A DNA stretch of 64,000 nt from Shewanella corallii (GCF_023349125.1 NZ_JAKIKT010000003.1:186001-250000), one strand, 5' to 3'. Numbered from the stretch's first letter, positions 1-9,238 are shown. Translations and numbers: made by a program. The notes: generated by a model not told the origin, from the sequence alone.

Positions 1-32
1 CTTCGAAGGTTCGAATCCTTCTCCCTCCACCA
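1..32 (+). tRNA. tRNA-Tyr (GTA), 3' part only
   Basis: The window opens inside a tRNA-Tyr gene. Only the variable arm end, T arm, acceptor strand and encoded CCA are present, and they match the two complete copies that follow. It is the first visible member of a tandem array whose promoter lies left of the window. Confidence 0.93.
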
Positions 33-73
33 TCTTCTTTGTTGTAAAACTGGCTGTAAAAATCTCCAAATGT

Positions 74-158
74 GGAGGGGTTCCCGAGTGGCCAAAGGGA
101 TCAGACTGTAAATCTGACGGCTCCGCCTTCGAAGGTTCGAATCCTTCTCCCTCCACCA
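74..158 (+). tRNA. tRNA-Tyr (GTA)
   Basis: An 85-nt class II tRNA with acceptor stem GGAGGGG/CTCCCTCC, a long variable arm, anticodon GTA in ACTGTAAAT, and encoded CCA. The spacers after each copy start with the same TCTTCTTTG stretch, so the array grew by unit duplication. Confidence 0.97.
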
Positions 159-200
159 TCTTCTTTGATGTAAAAATGGCTTTAATAATCTCCAAAATGT

Positions 201-285
201 GGAGGGGTTCCCGAGTGGCCAAAGGGATCAGACTGTAAATCTGACGGCTCCGCCTTCGAAGGTTCGAATCCTTCTCCCTCCACCA
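201..285 (+). tRNA. tRNA-Tyr (GTA)
   Basis: Appears identical to the copy at 74-158 over its 85 nt, with anticodon GTA and encoded CCA. It is the last gene of the Tyr array. No clear intrinsic terminator is seen in the 100 bases before the next gene. Confidence 0.97.
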
Positions 286-385
286 TCTTCTTTGCTGTTC
301 ATTGCTTAATCTTTCGCACGTTAATCCCTGTTTTTCTGCAGACGAATTCTCTATCATCTTTGGTTATGAATAATAAATAAACCTT

Positions 386-1465
386 ATGACTATGAATTCT
401 TCCTGGGTCAGCCAGGCTATCGAGAAAATCGAAGCCGACTTCCAACGCAGTGCCGACACTCATCTGATAAAACTGGATATTCCCGCACTGTCTGGTGTCG
501 ACATCTACCTTAAAGATGAAAGCACCCACCCTACCGGCAGCCTGAAACATCGTCTTGCCCGATCTCTTTTCCTTTATGCCCTGTGTAACGGTTGGATTAA
601 GGAAGGCACCACGGTTATTGAATCTTCTTCCGGCAGTACTGCCGTCTCAGAAGCCTATTTTGCCAAGTTGCTGGGCCTGCCATTTATTGCAGTAATGCCA
701 AGCTCCACCGCCAAAAAGAAGATTCAACAGATTGAATTTTATGGTGGGCAATGCCACTTCGTTGACCACTCTAGCCAGATTTACGCAGAGTCAGAGCGTC
801 TGGCAAAAGAACTGAATGGCCACTATCTCGATCAGTTCACCTATGCCGAGCGCGCGACCGACTGGCGCGGCAACAACAATATTGCCAACTCAATCTTCAG
901 CCAGATGGAGCGTGAGCCTCATCCGACACCACACTGGGTAGTCATGAGCCCGGGTACAGGTGGCACATCAGCAACCATTGGCCGTTATATCCGCTATCAG
1001 CGACTGCCGAGTAAACTGTGCGTAGTAGACCCTGAAAATTCCGTGTTTTACGACTTTTACAACACAGGGAATGCCAATATCAGCTGCGAAAAAGGCAGCC
1101 GCATTGAAGGTATTGGTCGCCCGCGGGTAGAGCCATCCTTTATCCCTGGTGTAGTGGACAGAATGATCAAAATCCCTGATGCCGCCTCCATCGCCACCAT
1201 CAACTGGCTGGAGACGCTGATTGGGCGTAAGACTGGTGCGTCAACCGGTACCAACCTGTTTGGCGCCCTGATGCTGGCAGCGGAAATGCAGCAGGCAGGT
1301 CAGTCAGGCTCCATCGTGACCCTGATCTGCGATTCAGGTGAAAGATATCTGGATACCTACTATAACCCTGACTGGATAGCAGCGAACATCGGCTGTTATC
1401 AGCACTATTCAGGACTGTTGAATCAATTCTCCGAAACCGGTGAACTGACACTGCCAGAGTGCTGA
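386..1465 (+). CDS. PLP-dependent cysteine synthase/desulfhydrase-family protein
   Basis: A 359-residue fold-type II PLP enzyme. Visible are the Schiff-base lysine in PTGSLKHR (Lys54), the [11 protein letters not shown] substrate/PLP loop near residue 80-90, and the glycine-rich phosphate-binding stretch [12 protein letters not shown] near 188-199. The sequence is nearer to the Cds1/CysK2-like branch than to classic CysK or CysM, so the reaction may be cysteine desulfhydration or a variant cysteine synthesis; the substrate cannot be fixed from sequence. ATG 386 is used; another ATG lies at 392 and neither has a strong Shine-Dalgarno (SD) sequence. It is single, with a shared terminator against queE. 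Confidence 0.8.
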   Translation: MTMNSSWVSQAIEKIEADFQRSADTHLIKLDIPALSGVDIYLKDESTHPTGSLKHRLARSLFLYALCNGWIKEGTTVIESSSGSTAVSEAYFAKLLGLPFIAVMPSSTAKKKIQQIEFYGGQCHFVDHSSQIYAESERLAKELNGHYLDQFTYAERATDWRGNNNIANSIFSQMEREPHPTPHWVVMSPGTGGTSATIGRYIRYQRLPSKLCVVDPENSVFYDFYNTGNANISCEKGSRIEGIGRPRVEPSFIPGVVDRMIKIPDAASIATINWLETLIGRKTGASTGTNLFGALMLAAEMQQAGQSGSIVTLICDSGERYLDTYYNPDWIAANIGCYQHYSGLLNQFSETGELTLPEC

Positions 1466-1482
1466 ACAAGAGTACTTGATAT

Positions 1483-1518
1483 AAAAAACGCCTCGCTTTT
1501 CAGTGAGGCGTTTTTTAT
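1483..1518. terminator. Bidirectional intrinsic terminator
   Basis: A GC-rich stem (ACGCCTC / GAGGCGT) flanked by an A run on the left and a T run on the right. It lies between two convergent genes, the PLP enzyme and queE, and can serve both. Confidence 0.85.
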
Positions 1519-1530
1519 TCAACAGTACAA

Positions 1531-2199
1531 TCAGTCAATATTCAGATACTTGTGGGTCTGTACCGATAAGCGCCAATTGCGGGCAATACAGGTTGCCATA
1601 GCCAGCTCAGTCGCTCTTGGCTTCTGACTGATGGGCTGCAAACAGATGGTTTTGCCAGTTGTGTCTACCTCAGCCAATAGTGCATCCAGCTCATCGATGT
1701 GCTTTTGTGTTGCTATCGGGTGCTTAATCTCATTGGCTCTGTTCAGTGCCTGAGGCAATACCGCCAGCCCACCTTTCATATTGACCTTGGGCGACACCGT
1801 CACCCAGGTGTTACTGCTGCAAACAACATCAAAGGTGCCACTGGTTTCAATCTGACATTGGTATCCGGCAGCTTCCAGCTCAGTCGTCATATCTGTCAGG
1901 TCATGCATGCAGGGCTCACCACCTGTGATCACCACATGTTTGGCGCTGAAGCCTTTATCGTTAAAAGCCTGAATCAGCTCCGCTGCGGATAACATGGCCC
2001 AACGCCCCTGCTCTCCATCGACCTGAATCACATCCGCTTTGGCAACCTTGTTGGTGTCCAGTAATTCCCAGGTATGTTGGGTGTCACACCAGGGACAACC
2101 AACCGGACATCCCTGCAACCGCACAAACAGCGCTGGCACTCCGGTATAAACACCTTCACCCTGTATGGTTTCAAAAACTTCATTGACCGGATATTGCAT
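1531..2199 (-). CDS. queE: 7-carboxy-7-deazaguanine synthase QueE
   Basis: A radical-SAM enzyme converting 6-carboxy-tetrahydropterin to 7-carboxy-7-deazaguanine in the queuosine/preQ0 pathway. At 222 residues it has the usual length. The N terminus has FETIQGEG, and the [4Fe-4S] cysteines are in CPVGCPWCDTQHTW (Cys31, Cys35, Cys38), the CxxxCxxC form typical of the gammaproteobacterial type. VVITGGEPCMHD is the GGE SAM motif. It is divergent from queC, the next enzyme of the same pathway, across a 138-base gap in which I could not build a preQ1 riboswitch fold. Confidence 0.96.
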   Translation of the reverse strand: MQYPVNEVFETIQGEGVYTGVPALFVRLQGCPVGCPWCDTQHTWELLDTNKVAKADVIQVDGEQGRWAMLSAAELIQAFNDKGFSAKHVVITGGEPCMHDLTDMTTELEAAGYQCQIETSGTFDVVCSSNTWVTVSPKVNMKGGLAVLPQALNRANEIKHPIATQKHIDELDALLAEVDTTGKTICLQPISQKPRATELAMATCIARNWRLSVQTHKYLNID

Positions 2200-2337
2200 A
2201 GCAGAGTGTTCCTGTTTAAACCCTATTGTAATGGCGGGGAGTTATAGAGGATTTTGCAGCGCTTCGCAAGCTGATGGATTTGCATCACTGACGACCCGAG
2301 CTACAATGTGCGCTTTTATTGTTAAGGACTTATCTCC

Positions 2338-3030
2338 ATGTCAAAAGCAGTTGTGGTATTCAGTGGTGGCCAGGACTCAACTACATGCCTTATTCAGGCT
2401 ATGAAGCAGTATGACGAAGTCCACGCCATCACCTTTGACTATGGTCAGCGCCACAGCGGCGAAATTCAGGTCGCTGAACAACTGGCAAAAGATCTGGGTA
2501 TTGCCAGTCACAAGGTACTGGATGTGGGACTACTGAATGAGCTGGCGATCAGTGCTCTCACCCGGGACAACATCCCTGTCTCCCATGAGCTGATGGATAA
2601 TGGCTTGCCCAATACCTTTGTACCCGGCCGTAATATTCTGTTCCTTACCCTGGCCGGCATTTATGCGTACCAGCTGGGCGCAGAGGCGGTTATTACCGGA
2701 GTATGTGAAACCGATTTCTCCGGTTATCCGGATTGCCGTAATGACTTTATTAAAGCCATGGAGTCTGCGCTGGTTCAGGGAATGGACAGACAGCTGAATC
2801 TGGTTACACCATTGATGTGGCTGAATAAGGCAGAAACCTGGGCACTGGCGGACAAGTTTGACAGTCTTGAGCTGGTTAAAAACCAAACCCTGACCTGCTA
2901 CAACGGCATTAAGGGTGATGGCTGTGGTGATTGCCCAGCCTGCCATCTACGCCGCAATGGATTGGAAGAGTATCTGAATAACAAAGCTCAGGTGATGAAG
3001 TCATTGGATGACAAATGCAGCAAAAACTAG
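2338..3030 (+). CDS. queC: 7-cyano-7-deazaguanine synthase QueC
   Basis: An ATP-dependent enzyme converting 7-carboxy-7-deazaguanine through an amide to preQ0. 230 residues. The N-terminal PP-loop is FSGGQDSTT (residues 8-16), and a C-terminal zinc site is formed by Cys residues in TCYNG and [10 protein letters not shown]. The product feeds queuosine modification of tRNAs with GUN anticodons, which include the tRNA-Tyr and tRNA-Asn arrays flanking this locus. Its last codons overlap the rhombosortase start, so the two are translated from one message. Confidence 0.97.
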   Translation: MSKAVVVFSGGQDSTTCLIQAMKQYDEVHAITFDYGQRHSGEIQVAEQLAKDLGIASHKVLDVGLLNELAISALTRDNIPVSHELMDNGLPNTFVPGRNILFLTLAGIYAYQLGAEAVITGVCETDFSGYPDCRNDFIKAMESALVQGMDRQLNLVTPLMWLNKAETWALADKFDSLELVKNQTLTCYNGIKGDGCGDCPACHLRRNGLEEYLNNKAQVMKSLDDKCSKN

Positions 3031-3611
3031 CCAGTTGGTTTAATTCTCCCATGGGAGCAGCTTTGCTGCTCTCTTTACTATGTCCTCTACTCTACTTTCT
3101 TGGTCTGGATAACGAGCTGGCTTTTCGCCGTTCCCAAATCGGGGATGGTCAGTGGTTCCGGTTGATGACCGGTAACTTGCTGCATACCAATCATTGGCAC
3201 TTGCTGATGAACCTCGCCGGGCTCTGGGTCATCATCTCACTGTTTAAGTGGCCATTCCGTCTGCCGGGCTTTAGCCTGCTGCTATTGGCACTGTTTGCCA
3301 CCGAAGGTCTGGGACTGTACTGGTTTGTTCCCGCTATGATGGGCTATGTGGGTCTAAGTGGTGTGCTGCACGGCCTGTTTGCCTTTGGCGCCTGTAATGA
3401 GTTGCTTAACGGCGTCCGTTTCGGTTGGGTACTGATAATCGGCGTCATCGCCAAGGTCAGTTATGAAATGGTCAGCGGTGGCAGTACTGAGCTGGCGTCA
3501 CTGATAGATGCCAAAGTCGCGGTAGAGTCTCACCTTGTGGGCATGCTAGCCGGTATTATCTGTGCGCTGCTGTGGCAGTGGTTGTCCAAACGTCCGGGTT
3601 CAAATCACTGA
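3015..3611 (+). CDS. rrtA: Rhombosortase (rhomboid-family intramembrane protease)
   Basis: A 198-residue polytopic membrane protein of the rhomboid family. The catalytic serine is in GLSGVLHG (Ser115), the partner histidine in VESHLVG (His173), and the helix-2 histidine/asparagine signature is in [11 protein letters not shown] (residues 59-69). Rhombosortases cleave the GlyGly-CTERM tail of secreted proteins in Vibrio, Shewanella and relatives. One such tail is encoded in this window, on the DUF3466 protein at 46096-48045. The start overlaps queC by 16 bases. The GLSG serine context and short length separate it from GlpG. Assignment to rhombosortase rather than another small rhomboid is family knowledge. 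Confidence 0.85.
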   Translation: MQQKLASWFNSPMGAALLLSLLCPLLYFLGLDNELAFRRSQIGDGQWFRLMTGNLLHTNHWHLLMNLAGLWVIISLFKWPFRLPGFSLLLLALFATEGLGLYWFVPAMMGYVGLSGVLHGLFAFGACNELLNGVRFGWVLIIGVIAKVSYEMVSGGSTELASLIDAKVAVESHLVGMLAGIICALLWQWLSKRPGSNH

Positions 3612-3747
3612 CATCCCCGTCAAAGGGGCGTTTGCCCCTACTCCCAGGTTAATCTGAAAATTCACATCTCTTACTCTACTTTCCGGGGGTATTAAACTCC
3701 CTAAAGGCAGAATATGCTGGCAAAGTCAGTCAACTCCGGGAGTGATT

Positions 3748-4515
3748 ATGGAAGAAAGACGCAAACAGGGGATTATTGCCCTGCTGAAAGGCATAGAAAC
3801 CGGCGAGCCAGAATCGGTTGCCGTGGTCAATGAGCAGCAATACATCCAACACAATCCGCTGACCCGGGAAGGCGATGTGGGTCTTGCAGAACTCTTTGCC
3901 CGCCTGGCTAAAACCAACCCCAGAGTCTCAATTATCAGAATATTTGCCGATGGCGATTTCATTTTTGCCCACACAGAATATGACTTCAGCAGCGAGAAGA
4001 TCTGTTTCGAGGTCTTTCGCTTTGACGGTGATCAGGCGGTGGAGCACTGGGATAATCTGCAGCTAAAGCAACCTGCAAACCTATCCGGACATACCATGAC
4101 TGATGGTGAAACCCGAGTGCTGGACAAACACCTGACGGAAGCCAACCGCCAACATGTTTCAGACTTTATCCAAACAGTCATGATCAACAGGCAGTTCAAC
4201 CAGCTCAGCAGTTTTATCGCCCCTGCAGAGTATATTGAGCACAACCCGCAACTCGAAGATAACCTCAGCGTACTTGAGACCCATTTAGCCCGACAAAGCG
4301 ACAAAGGTGACGCCCTGACTGAATACCGGCAGTTACACCGTACATTTGCTGAAGGCAACTTTGTGCTGACCCAATGTGAAGGTCAAAAGCTGGGATACGC
4401 CACTGCGTTTTACGATCTGTTTCGTCTGGACAACGGCAAGATAGTGGAGCACTGGGATACAACGGAAACCATACCGCCACGCAGTGATTGGGTGAATCAG
4501 AATGGCAAGTTCTGA
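3748..4515 (+). CDS. Tandem SnoaL-like (NTF2-fold) protein
   Basis: 255 residues made of two similar domains. The first has QQYIQHNPL...EVFRFDGDQAVEHWDNLQ and the second has AEYIEHNPQ...DLFRLDNGKIVEHWDTTE, the pattern of SnoaL-like/polyketide-cyclase-like domains. The duplication is visible by eye. Function is unknown; members range from cyclases to stress-associated proteins. I use ATG 3748, which has GGGAG five bases upstream, instead of the GTG six bases earlier, which overlaps that site. It is followed closely by a hypothetical gene and an SDR gene on the same strand. Confidence 0.8.
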   Translation: MEERRKQGIIALLKGIETGEPESVAVVNEQQYIQHNPLTREGDVGLAELFARLAKTNPRVSIIRIFADGDFIFAHTEYDFSSEKICFEVFRFDGDQAVEHWDNLQLKQPANLSGHTMTDGETRVLDKHLTEANRQHVSDFIQTVMINRQFNQLSSFIAPAEYIEHNPQLEDNLSVLETHLARQSDKGDALTEYRQLHRTFAEGNFVLTQCEGQKLGYATAFYDLFRLDNGKIVEHWDTTETIPPRSDWVNQNGKF

Positions 4516-4541
4516 GTAGCAGGAAACAAAGGAAGAAATAG

Positions 4542-4862
4542 ATGGAAGAAGAGATAATCCTTGGTGATTTCCACATCCTGACCCGCCCCCATGAAGTCAG
4601 GATGTCACATTGGATCTACGCCCCTGTCGTCACTCACAGGCAAAACGGCCGTCTCTTACTGGATCTGTCACTCAGCCAATGGGACTTTATCGAGGCCCGC
4701 GAAAACTCGGGTAAGTTAGTGTTGTATTTGCAGCCTTATGGCCAAAACCAACACCCAAACCGGGTTGAGCTGTTACTATGCCCGGATACCGACACTATTA
4801 TATTAAATGGTCAAAGGTTTCCCGCTTCATCAGCCCGTGAAGCACTGCATAGGGTCTGTTGA
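4542..4862 (+). CDS. Hypothetical protein
   Basis: 106 residues, soluble, no signal peptide and no motif I recognise. An AAAGGAAG SD sequence lies a few bases before ATG. It sits between the SnoaL-like gene and an SDR gene with short spacing, so it is probably co-transcribed with both. The coding call rests on the SD and on the close packing. Confidence 0.6.
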   Translation: MEEEIILGDFHILTRPHEVRMSHWIYAPVVTHRQNGRLLLDLSLSQWDFIEARENSGKLVLYLQPYGQNQHPNRVELLLCPDTDTIILNGQRFPASSAREALHRVC

Positions 4863-4879
4863 CCTTTCATGGAGGAAAA

Positions 4880-5683
4880 ATGCCAAGATTAACCAACAAA
4901 GTCGCCCTGATTACCGGTGCCGCCCGGGGGATTGGCCAGGCTACGGCTGAACTGTTTGTGCAGGAAGGCGCGGAAGTGATCATTACCGATATCAATGACC
5001 AACAGGGGGCAGAGTTAGCCGGCAGACTGGGTCACCTCGCCAGCTATATCCATTTGGACGTCAGCGATGAGAGCCATTGGCAAAAGGTTGCCCAACAGAT
5101 ACTGGATCAGTTTGGTCGCCTGGACATTCTGGTCAATAACGCCGGTATTACGGGTTTTCTTGAAACACCTGGGCCCCATGACCCGGAACACCTGGATTTG
5201 GACAGTTGGCACAAGGTCCACAGCACCAACTTGAATGGGGTGACGCTCGGCTGTAAGTACGGTATCAGCATGATGAAGTCTTCAACTGCGGCGAGTATTG
5301 TGAATATCTCCTCCCGCTCCGGCATGGTCGGTATACCCGGTGCGGCAGCCTATGCATCAAGCAAGGCTGCCGTGCGCAACCACAGTAAAACAGTCGCCCT
5401 TTACTGCGCCCAACAAGGTTATCCCATCCGCTGTAACTCAATTCATCCGGGAGCCATATTGACTCCCATGTGGGACGCCATGCTGGGAGACGGAGAAGCA
5501 AGGGAAAACGCCATTAACGCTGTGGCTGCCGATGTGCCGCTGCAAACCATGGGAGAGCCACTGGATGTGGCCTACGCCGCACTCTATCTTGCCAGTGATG
5601 AGTCCAAATATGTGACTGGTACTGAGTTAACCATAGATGGCGGCATTTTGGCGGGCTCAGCCGCAGCACCGGCCAAGAGCTGA
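4880..5683 (+). CDS. SDR-family oxidoreductase
   Basis: A classical short-chain dehydrogenase/reductase of 267 residues. It has cofactor motif TGAARGIG (residues 12-19), NNAG (86-89), catalytic serine in NISSRSG (about 145) and YASSK (Tyr158, Lys162). The acidic residue after the second strand (ITDIND) suggests NAD(H) preference. It resembles cyclopentanol/hydroxysteroid-type dehydrogenases, but the substrate is unknown. An upstream in-frame start exists, but ATG 4880 has GGAGG four bases before it and gives the usual SDR N terminus. Confidence 0.88.
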   Translation: MPRLTNKVALITGAARGIGQATAELFVQEGAEVIITDINDQQGAELAGRLGHLASYIHLDVSDESHWQKVAQQILDQFGRLDILVNNAGITGFLETPGPHDPEHLDLDSWHKVHSTNLNGVTLGCKYGISMMKSSTAASIVNISSRSGMVGIPGAAAYASSKAAVRNHSKTVALYCAQQGYPIRCNSIHPGAILTPMWDAMLGDGEARENAINAVAADVPLQTMGEPLDVAYAALYLASDESKYVTGTELTIDGGILAGSAAAPAKS

Positions 5684-5731
5684 AACCGAAATGAAAAGGC
5701 TTGTACCAGACAGGGAAGATTGAAGTCTTAG

Positions 5732-6034
5732 ATGAACTCACAACTGACAGACGCAGCAAAGCAAAATGATCTCGACGGAGTCATTCAGGCATTGAAGCAA
5801 AAAGCTGATCCTGATATCAGGGATAGATCTGGGCTGGCTGCTATACACTACGCATGCCAGCATCAAAACCCACAGATACTTCGCCTGTTACTCCAGGCCG
5901 GCGCGGACCCAAACCTGCAAACATCTGACGGGCACAGCCCGCAGGAGCTTACCCTATGGCATGGCGAAGTCAGTATGGGGGTACAAAGCCAAACCAGCCA
6001 GAAGATGCTCAAGCTACTCAAGCTCCGCAGTTAA
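5732..6034 (+). CDS. Small ankyrin-repeat protein
   Basis: 100 residues. It has a capping helix (LTDAAKQNDLDGVIQALKQ), one clear ankyrin repeat (DPDIRDRSGLAAIHYACQ) and a second (ILRLLLQAGADPNLQTSDG), followed by a degenerate last unit. Probably a cytoplasmic protein-protein interaction module; the partner is unknown. It ends 50 bases before a shared terminator with uvrB. Confidence 0.8.
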   Translation: MNSQLTDAAKQNDLDGVIQALKQKADPDIRDRSGLAAIHYACQHQNPQILRLLLQAGADPNLQTSDGHSPQELTLWHGEVSMGVQSQTSQKMLKLLKLRS

Positions 6035-6083
6035 ACGCCATAATCCACTGGTAAAGCTTGCCGTGATGGGAACTTGAGATGAT

Positions 6084-6112
6084 AAAAAAGCGACCACCCA
6101 GGTCGCTTTTTT
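6084..6112. terminator. Bidirectional intrinsic terminator
   Basis: A perfect 12-bp stem AAAAAAGCGACC / GGTCGCTTTTTT with a five-base loop, between the ankyrin gene and the convergent uvrB gene. A and T runs on the two sides allow use in both directions. Confidence 0.92.
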
Positions 6113-6124
6113 ATTAGTGCGGCA

Positions 6125-8149
6125 TCATGCTTTAATCATCATCTCCCGCATCTGGCTGACCTGATCCCGCAGAGCTGCGGCCTCTTCAAACTCCAGATTG
6201 CGGGCATGCTCATGCATCTGTTTTTCAAGCCTGTCAATCTCATGGCTGAGATCAGCCGCATCACGTACCTGATAATCTCCTTTCGGCTCAGCAACTCTCG
6301 CTGTTCGACTGTCACTGCCACGACGGGAAGAGCGCTTGTCGCTGTCACCAACATCCATAACGTCAGTGATCTTTTTCACCACGCCTTTGGGGACAATGCC
6401 ATTAGCAAGGTTAAACTCGTGCTGTTTGGTACGTCGCCGTTCAGTTTCTCCCATGGCACGGGCCATAGAATCTGTAATACGGTCAGCATACAGAATAACT
6501 TTGCCATTCACGTTTCGGGCGGCACGACCTATGGTCTGGATCAGAGAACGCTCTGAGCGCAAAAAGCCCTCTTTGTCAGCATCCAGCACGCAGACCAAAG
6601 AGACTTCCGGCATATCCAGACCTTCCCTCAACAGGTTAATGCCCACCAGTACGTCGAACATGCCAAGGCGTAGATCCCGGATGATCTCAACCCGCTCGAC
6701 GGTATCGATATCTGAGTGCAGATAGCGTACCCGTACACCATGTTCATCGAGGTATTCAGTCAGATCTTCCGCCATCCGCTTGGTCAGCGTGGTCACCAAT
6801 ACCCTTTCGTTGACGGCGGTACGTTTGCCGATTTCAGACAGCAGATCGTCCACCTGAGTCGCCACCGGACGCACTTCGATCTCAGGATCCAACAGTCCTG
6901 TAGGCCTGACCACCTGCTCGGCGATCTCACCATCACTCTTGTCCAGCTCATAGGGTCCCGGCGTTGCCGATACGAATACAGTCTGCGGGATCAGAGACTC
7001 AAACTCTTCAAACTTGAGCGGTCTGTTATCCAGTGCAGAGGGCAAACGGAATCCATATTCCACCAGAGTTTCTTTCCGTGATCTGTCACCTTTATACATG
7101 GCACCAATCTGAGGCACGGTATTATGAGACTCGTCTATCACCAGCAGGCCGTCAGCCGGAAGGTAGTCAAGCAGAGTCGGAGGTCCTTCACCCTCGGCCC
7201 GGCCCGACAGGTAACGGGAGTAGTTTTCAATCCCAGAGCAGTAACCCAACTCTGTCATCATCTCCAGATCATACTGCACCCGTTCGGTGATCCGCTGAGC
7301 TTCAATCAGCTTGTTATTGTCCAGCAGTTGCTGCTTGCGAACCTTGAGCTCCTCTTTTATATAGTCAGTCGCTTCAAGGATCTTCTCTCTGGGCGTCACA
7401 TAGTGAGTCTTGGGGTAAACAGTGGTTCTTGCCAGCTTGCGGGTCATCTGCCCTGTCAGCGGATCAAACTCGCTCAGGCGCTCAATCTCATCATCAAACA
7501 GTTCAACGCGGATCGCATCGCGATCAGAGTCCGCAGGGAAGATATCTATTACCTCCCCCCTGACCCTGAAGGTACCACGCTGCAGGTCCATATCATTGCG
7601 GGTGTACTGGAGTTCGCTGAGGCGCTTGAGGATATCCCTTTGCCCCATAAAGTCGCCCTGACGCAGATGCAACAGCATCTTCATATAAGAGTCAGGGTCA
7701 CCCAGACCATAGATAGCAGACACTGAGGCAACCAAGACGACATCTTTGCGCTCAAGCAAGGCCTTGGTGGCCGACAGTCGCATCTGCTCAATATGGGCAT
7801 TGACCGATGCATCTTTCTCAATAAAGGTATTCGACGCGGGCACATAAGCTTCAGGCTGGTAATAGTCGTAGTAGGAAACGAAGTATTCCACCGCATTATT
7901 GGGAAAGAACTCCTTCATTTCGCCATAGAGCTGGGCCGCCAGGGTTTTGTTGGGCGCCATTATAATGGTCGGACGTCCCAGGGTGGCGATCACATTGGCA
8001 ATAGTGAAGGTTTTCCCCGAGCCCGTTACCCCGAGTAGTGTTTGTCTCGCCAGACCGGACTCAATCCCGTCAACCAGTTGTTCAATGGCTTTGGGTTGAT
8101 CCCCGGCAGGAGTATAGTTGGATTGCAAATCAAAGACGGTTTTTGACAC
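6125..8149 (-). CDS. uvrB: Excinuclease ABC subunit B
   Basis: The damage-verifying helicase-like subunit of nucleotide excision repair; it receives DNA from UvrA and recruits UvrC. 674 residues from GTG 8149 (E. coli UvrB has 673). It shows Walker A GVTGSGKT, the beta-hairpin stretch [12 protein letters not shown], the DESH box, RQGIGRAARN-type motif VI (here [11 protein letters not shown]) and a C-terminal UVR helix ([28 protein letters not shown]). GTG 8149 is preferred over GTG 8155 because AAGGA is nine bases from the former but only three from the latter, and it gives the family N terminus MSKT. I found no canonical CTGT-N8-ACAG LexA box upstream. Confidence 0.98.
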   Translation of the reverse strand: MSKTVFDLQSNYTPAGDQPKAIEQLVDGIESGLARQTLLGVTGSGKTFTIANVIATLGRPTIIMAPNKTLAAQLYGEMKEFFPNNAVEYFVSYYDYYQPEAYVPASNTFIEKDASVNAHIEQMRLSATKALLERKDVVLVASVSAIYGLGDPDSYMKMLLHLRQGDFMGQRDILKRLSELQYTRNDMDLQRGTFRVRGEVIDIFPADSDRDAIRVELFDDEIERLSEFDPLTGQMTRKLARTTVYPKTHYVTPREKILEATDYIKEELKVRKQQLLDNNKLIEAQRITERVQYDLEMMTELGYCSGIENYSRYLSGRAEGEGPPTLLDYLPADGLLVIDESHNTVPQIGAMYKGDRSRKETLVEYGFRLPSALDNRPLKFEEFESLIPQTVFVSATPGPYELDKSDGEIAEQVVRPTGLLDPEIEVRPVATQVDDLLSEIGKRTAVNERVLVTTLTKRMAEDLTEYLDEHGVRVRYLHSDIDTVERVEIIRDLRLGMFDVLVGINLLREGLDMPEVSLVCVLDADKEGFLRSERSLIQTIGRAARNVNGKVILYADRITDSMARAMGETERRRTKQHEFNLANGIVPKGVVKKITDVMDVGDSDKRSSRRGSDSRTARVAEPKGDYQVRDAADLSHEIDRLEKQMHEHARNLEFEEAAALRDQVSQMREMMIKA

Positions 8150-8206
8150 TGGCACTATTCCTTTTGGTTAGAGCTCTAGTGTACTCAAGCCTTCCTGCCA
8201 GCTCCA

Positions 8207-8228
8207 GTGACACAAGCTGTTGTGTCAC
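8207..8228. repeat. Perfect inverted repeat in uvrB leader
   Basis: GTGACACAA and TTGTGTCAC, nine bases each, around a four-base GCTG loop, about 58 bases upstream of the uvrB start. There is no T run on either strand, so it is more likely an operator or a leader RNA hairpin than a terminator. Confidence 0.7.
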
Positions 8229-8249
8229 CGATTAAAAATCGTGCCCAAT

Positions 8250-8273
8250 AGCTGTTGAAAGTTTTCGACAGCT
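8250..8273. repeat. Inverted repeat AGCTGT-N12-ACAGCT upstream of uvrB
   Basis: Six-base perfect arms about 100 bases upstream of uvrB. The arms contain LexA-like CTGT/ACAG half-sites, but the 12-base spacer is four bases longer than in the gammaproteobacterial LexA box, so LexA binding is not claimed. Confidence 0.45.
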
Positions 8274-8520
8274 GTAATTCCCCCTTCTGTGCGAAAAACT
8301 GGACGCCAGCACCCAGCCTGTCGGCAATTTAATACACAAGCATGAGTCAATTGTGACATCAGTCGGTAACACTTGCTCAAAATCAGTACGATTGCCGACT
8401 TGATTTTCTTATCTGTCTGAAAAATAGCCAGTTTCCAAAACTCATCAAAAGTCGTACATTTTGTAGCAAATGCCCATTGGGGCTGGGATACAGCCGAGTA
8501 TGATCAGTGTGCTCACAGGC

Positions 8521-8543
8521 TTATCCACAGAAACAGTGGATAA
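8521..8543. promoter_or_regulatory. Pair of inverted DnaA-box-like sites
   Basis: TTATCCACA (8521-8529) matches the DnaA box consensus and its inverted partner at 8535-8543 reads TTATCCACT on the other strand. Together they form an 8-bp perfect palindrome with a seven-base centre. They sit in the 784-base gene-free stretch between uvrB and the tRNA-Asn array. They could be DnaA binding sites or simply a hairpin. Apart from this, the two uvrB-proximal repeats and the tRNA promoter, I see nothing in the gap. Confidence 0.5.
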
Positions 8544-8868
8544 CTGAAGCCAGCCCTTAGTTGATGCGGGATTCAGGCTTGTGGATTTGTAAGGCCTTTC
8601 ATCTCCACATTGTGAAAGTTTATTACATTTGAAACTCAGCTCAGGCGAATTTCAATATAATCAGCCACTACCATTCTCTATGTCTGTGGGTATAGCCAAG
8701 GACAAGCACAAAGGCCTGAACACGCGAACAGGCCTATTACCTTTGCTTTTTATCTATCGCCATTTGTCAAAAGGGCGCATTTATTCAACAAGTTGCCTGC
8801 AAACAAAGCGGCCGTGCACATTAGATGAGCACTTGATGCAATAAAACCGATTTTTTTAGGGTAGCGAG

Positions 8869-8897
8869 TTGACTCATATGACTGAGCGATTTACTAT
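8869..8897 (+). promoter_or_regulatory. Promoter of the tRNA-Asn array
   Basis: TTGACT (-35), a 17-base spacer, TACTAT (-10), then a GC-rich discriminator GCGCTCCG, as expected for growth-rate and ppGpp-controlled tRNA promoters. The first tRNA starts 36 bases after the -10 box. Confidence 0.8.
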
Positions 8898-8933
8898 GCG
8901 CTCCGTTCTCAGCGAGACGCTGTTGAAAACGAT

Positions 8934-9009
8934 TCCCCCGTAGTTCAGTCGGTAGAACGGCGGACTGTTAATCCGTATGTCACTGGTTCAAGTCCAGTCG
9001 GGGGAGCCA
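8934..9009 (+). tRNA. tRNA-Asn (GTT), copy 1, C6:G67 type
   Basis: A 76-nt tRNA with anticodon GTT in ACTGTTAAT, acceptor TCCCCCG/CGGGGGA and encoded CCA. First of nine tandem copies. Confidence 0.97.
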
Positions 9010-9029
9010 ATTTTCAACGTAAAGTATGT

Positions 9030-9105
9030 TCCCCTGTAGTTCAGTCGGTAGAACGGCGGACTGTTAATCCGTATGTCACTGGTTCAAGTCCAGTCAGGGG
9101 AGCCA
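9030..9105 (+). tRNA. tRNA-Asn (GTT), copy 2, U6:A67 type
   Basis: 76 nt, anticodon GTT. It differs from copy 1 only in the acceptor stem, TCCCCTG/CAGGGGA, a compensatory change of pair 6:67. Confidence 0.97.
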
Positions 9106-9144
9106 AGCTGAGTTCAGCGCTTTGCGCATAGTAAGTAACGAAAT

Positions 9145-9220
9145 TCCCCCGTAGTTCAGTCGGTAGAACGGCGGACTGTTAATCCGTATGTCACTGGTTC
9201 AAGTCCAGTCGGGGGAGCCA
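9145..9220 (+). tRNA. tRNA-Asn (GTT), copy 3, C6:G67 type
   Basis: 76 nt, anticodon GTT, acceptor TCCCCCG/CGGGGGA, encoded CCA; matches copy 1. Confidence 0.97.
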
Positions 9221-9238
9221 ATTTCGATACAGTGTAAT

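Noticed and set aside
2200..2337. preQ1 riboswitch between queE and queC
   Set aside because: I could not find the short hairpin plus A-rich tail of a preQ1-I aptamer on either strand.
8250..8273. LexA box for uvrB
   Set aside because: CTGT and ACAG half-sites are 12 bases apart, not the eight required for the gammaproteobacterial SOS box.
8629..8844. 71-residue plus-strand ORF between uvrB and the tRNA-Asn array
   Set aside because: No SD, no recognisable features, atypical composition; it runs up to the tRNA promoter.
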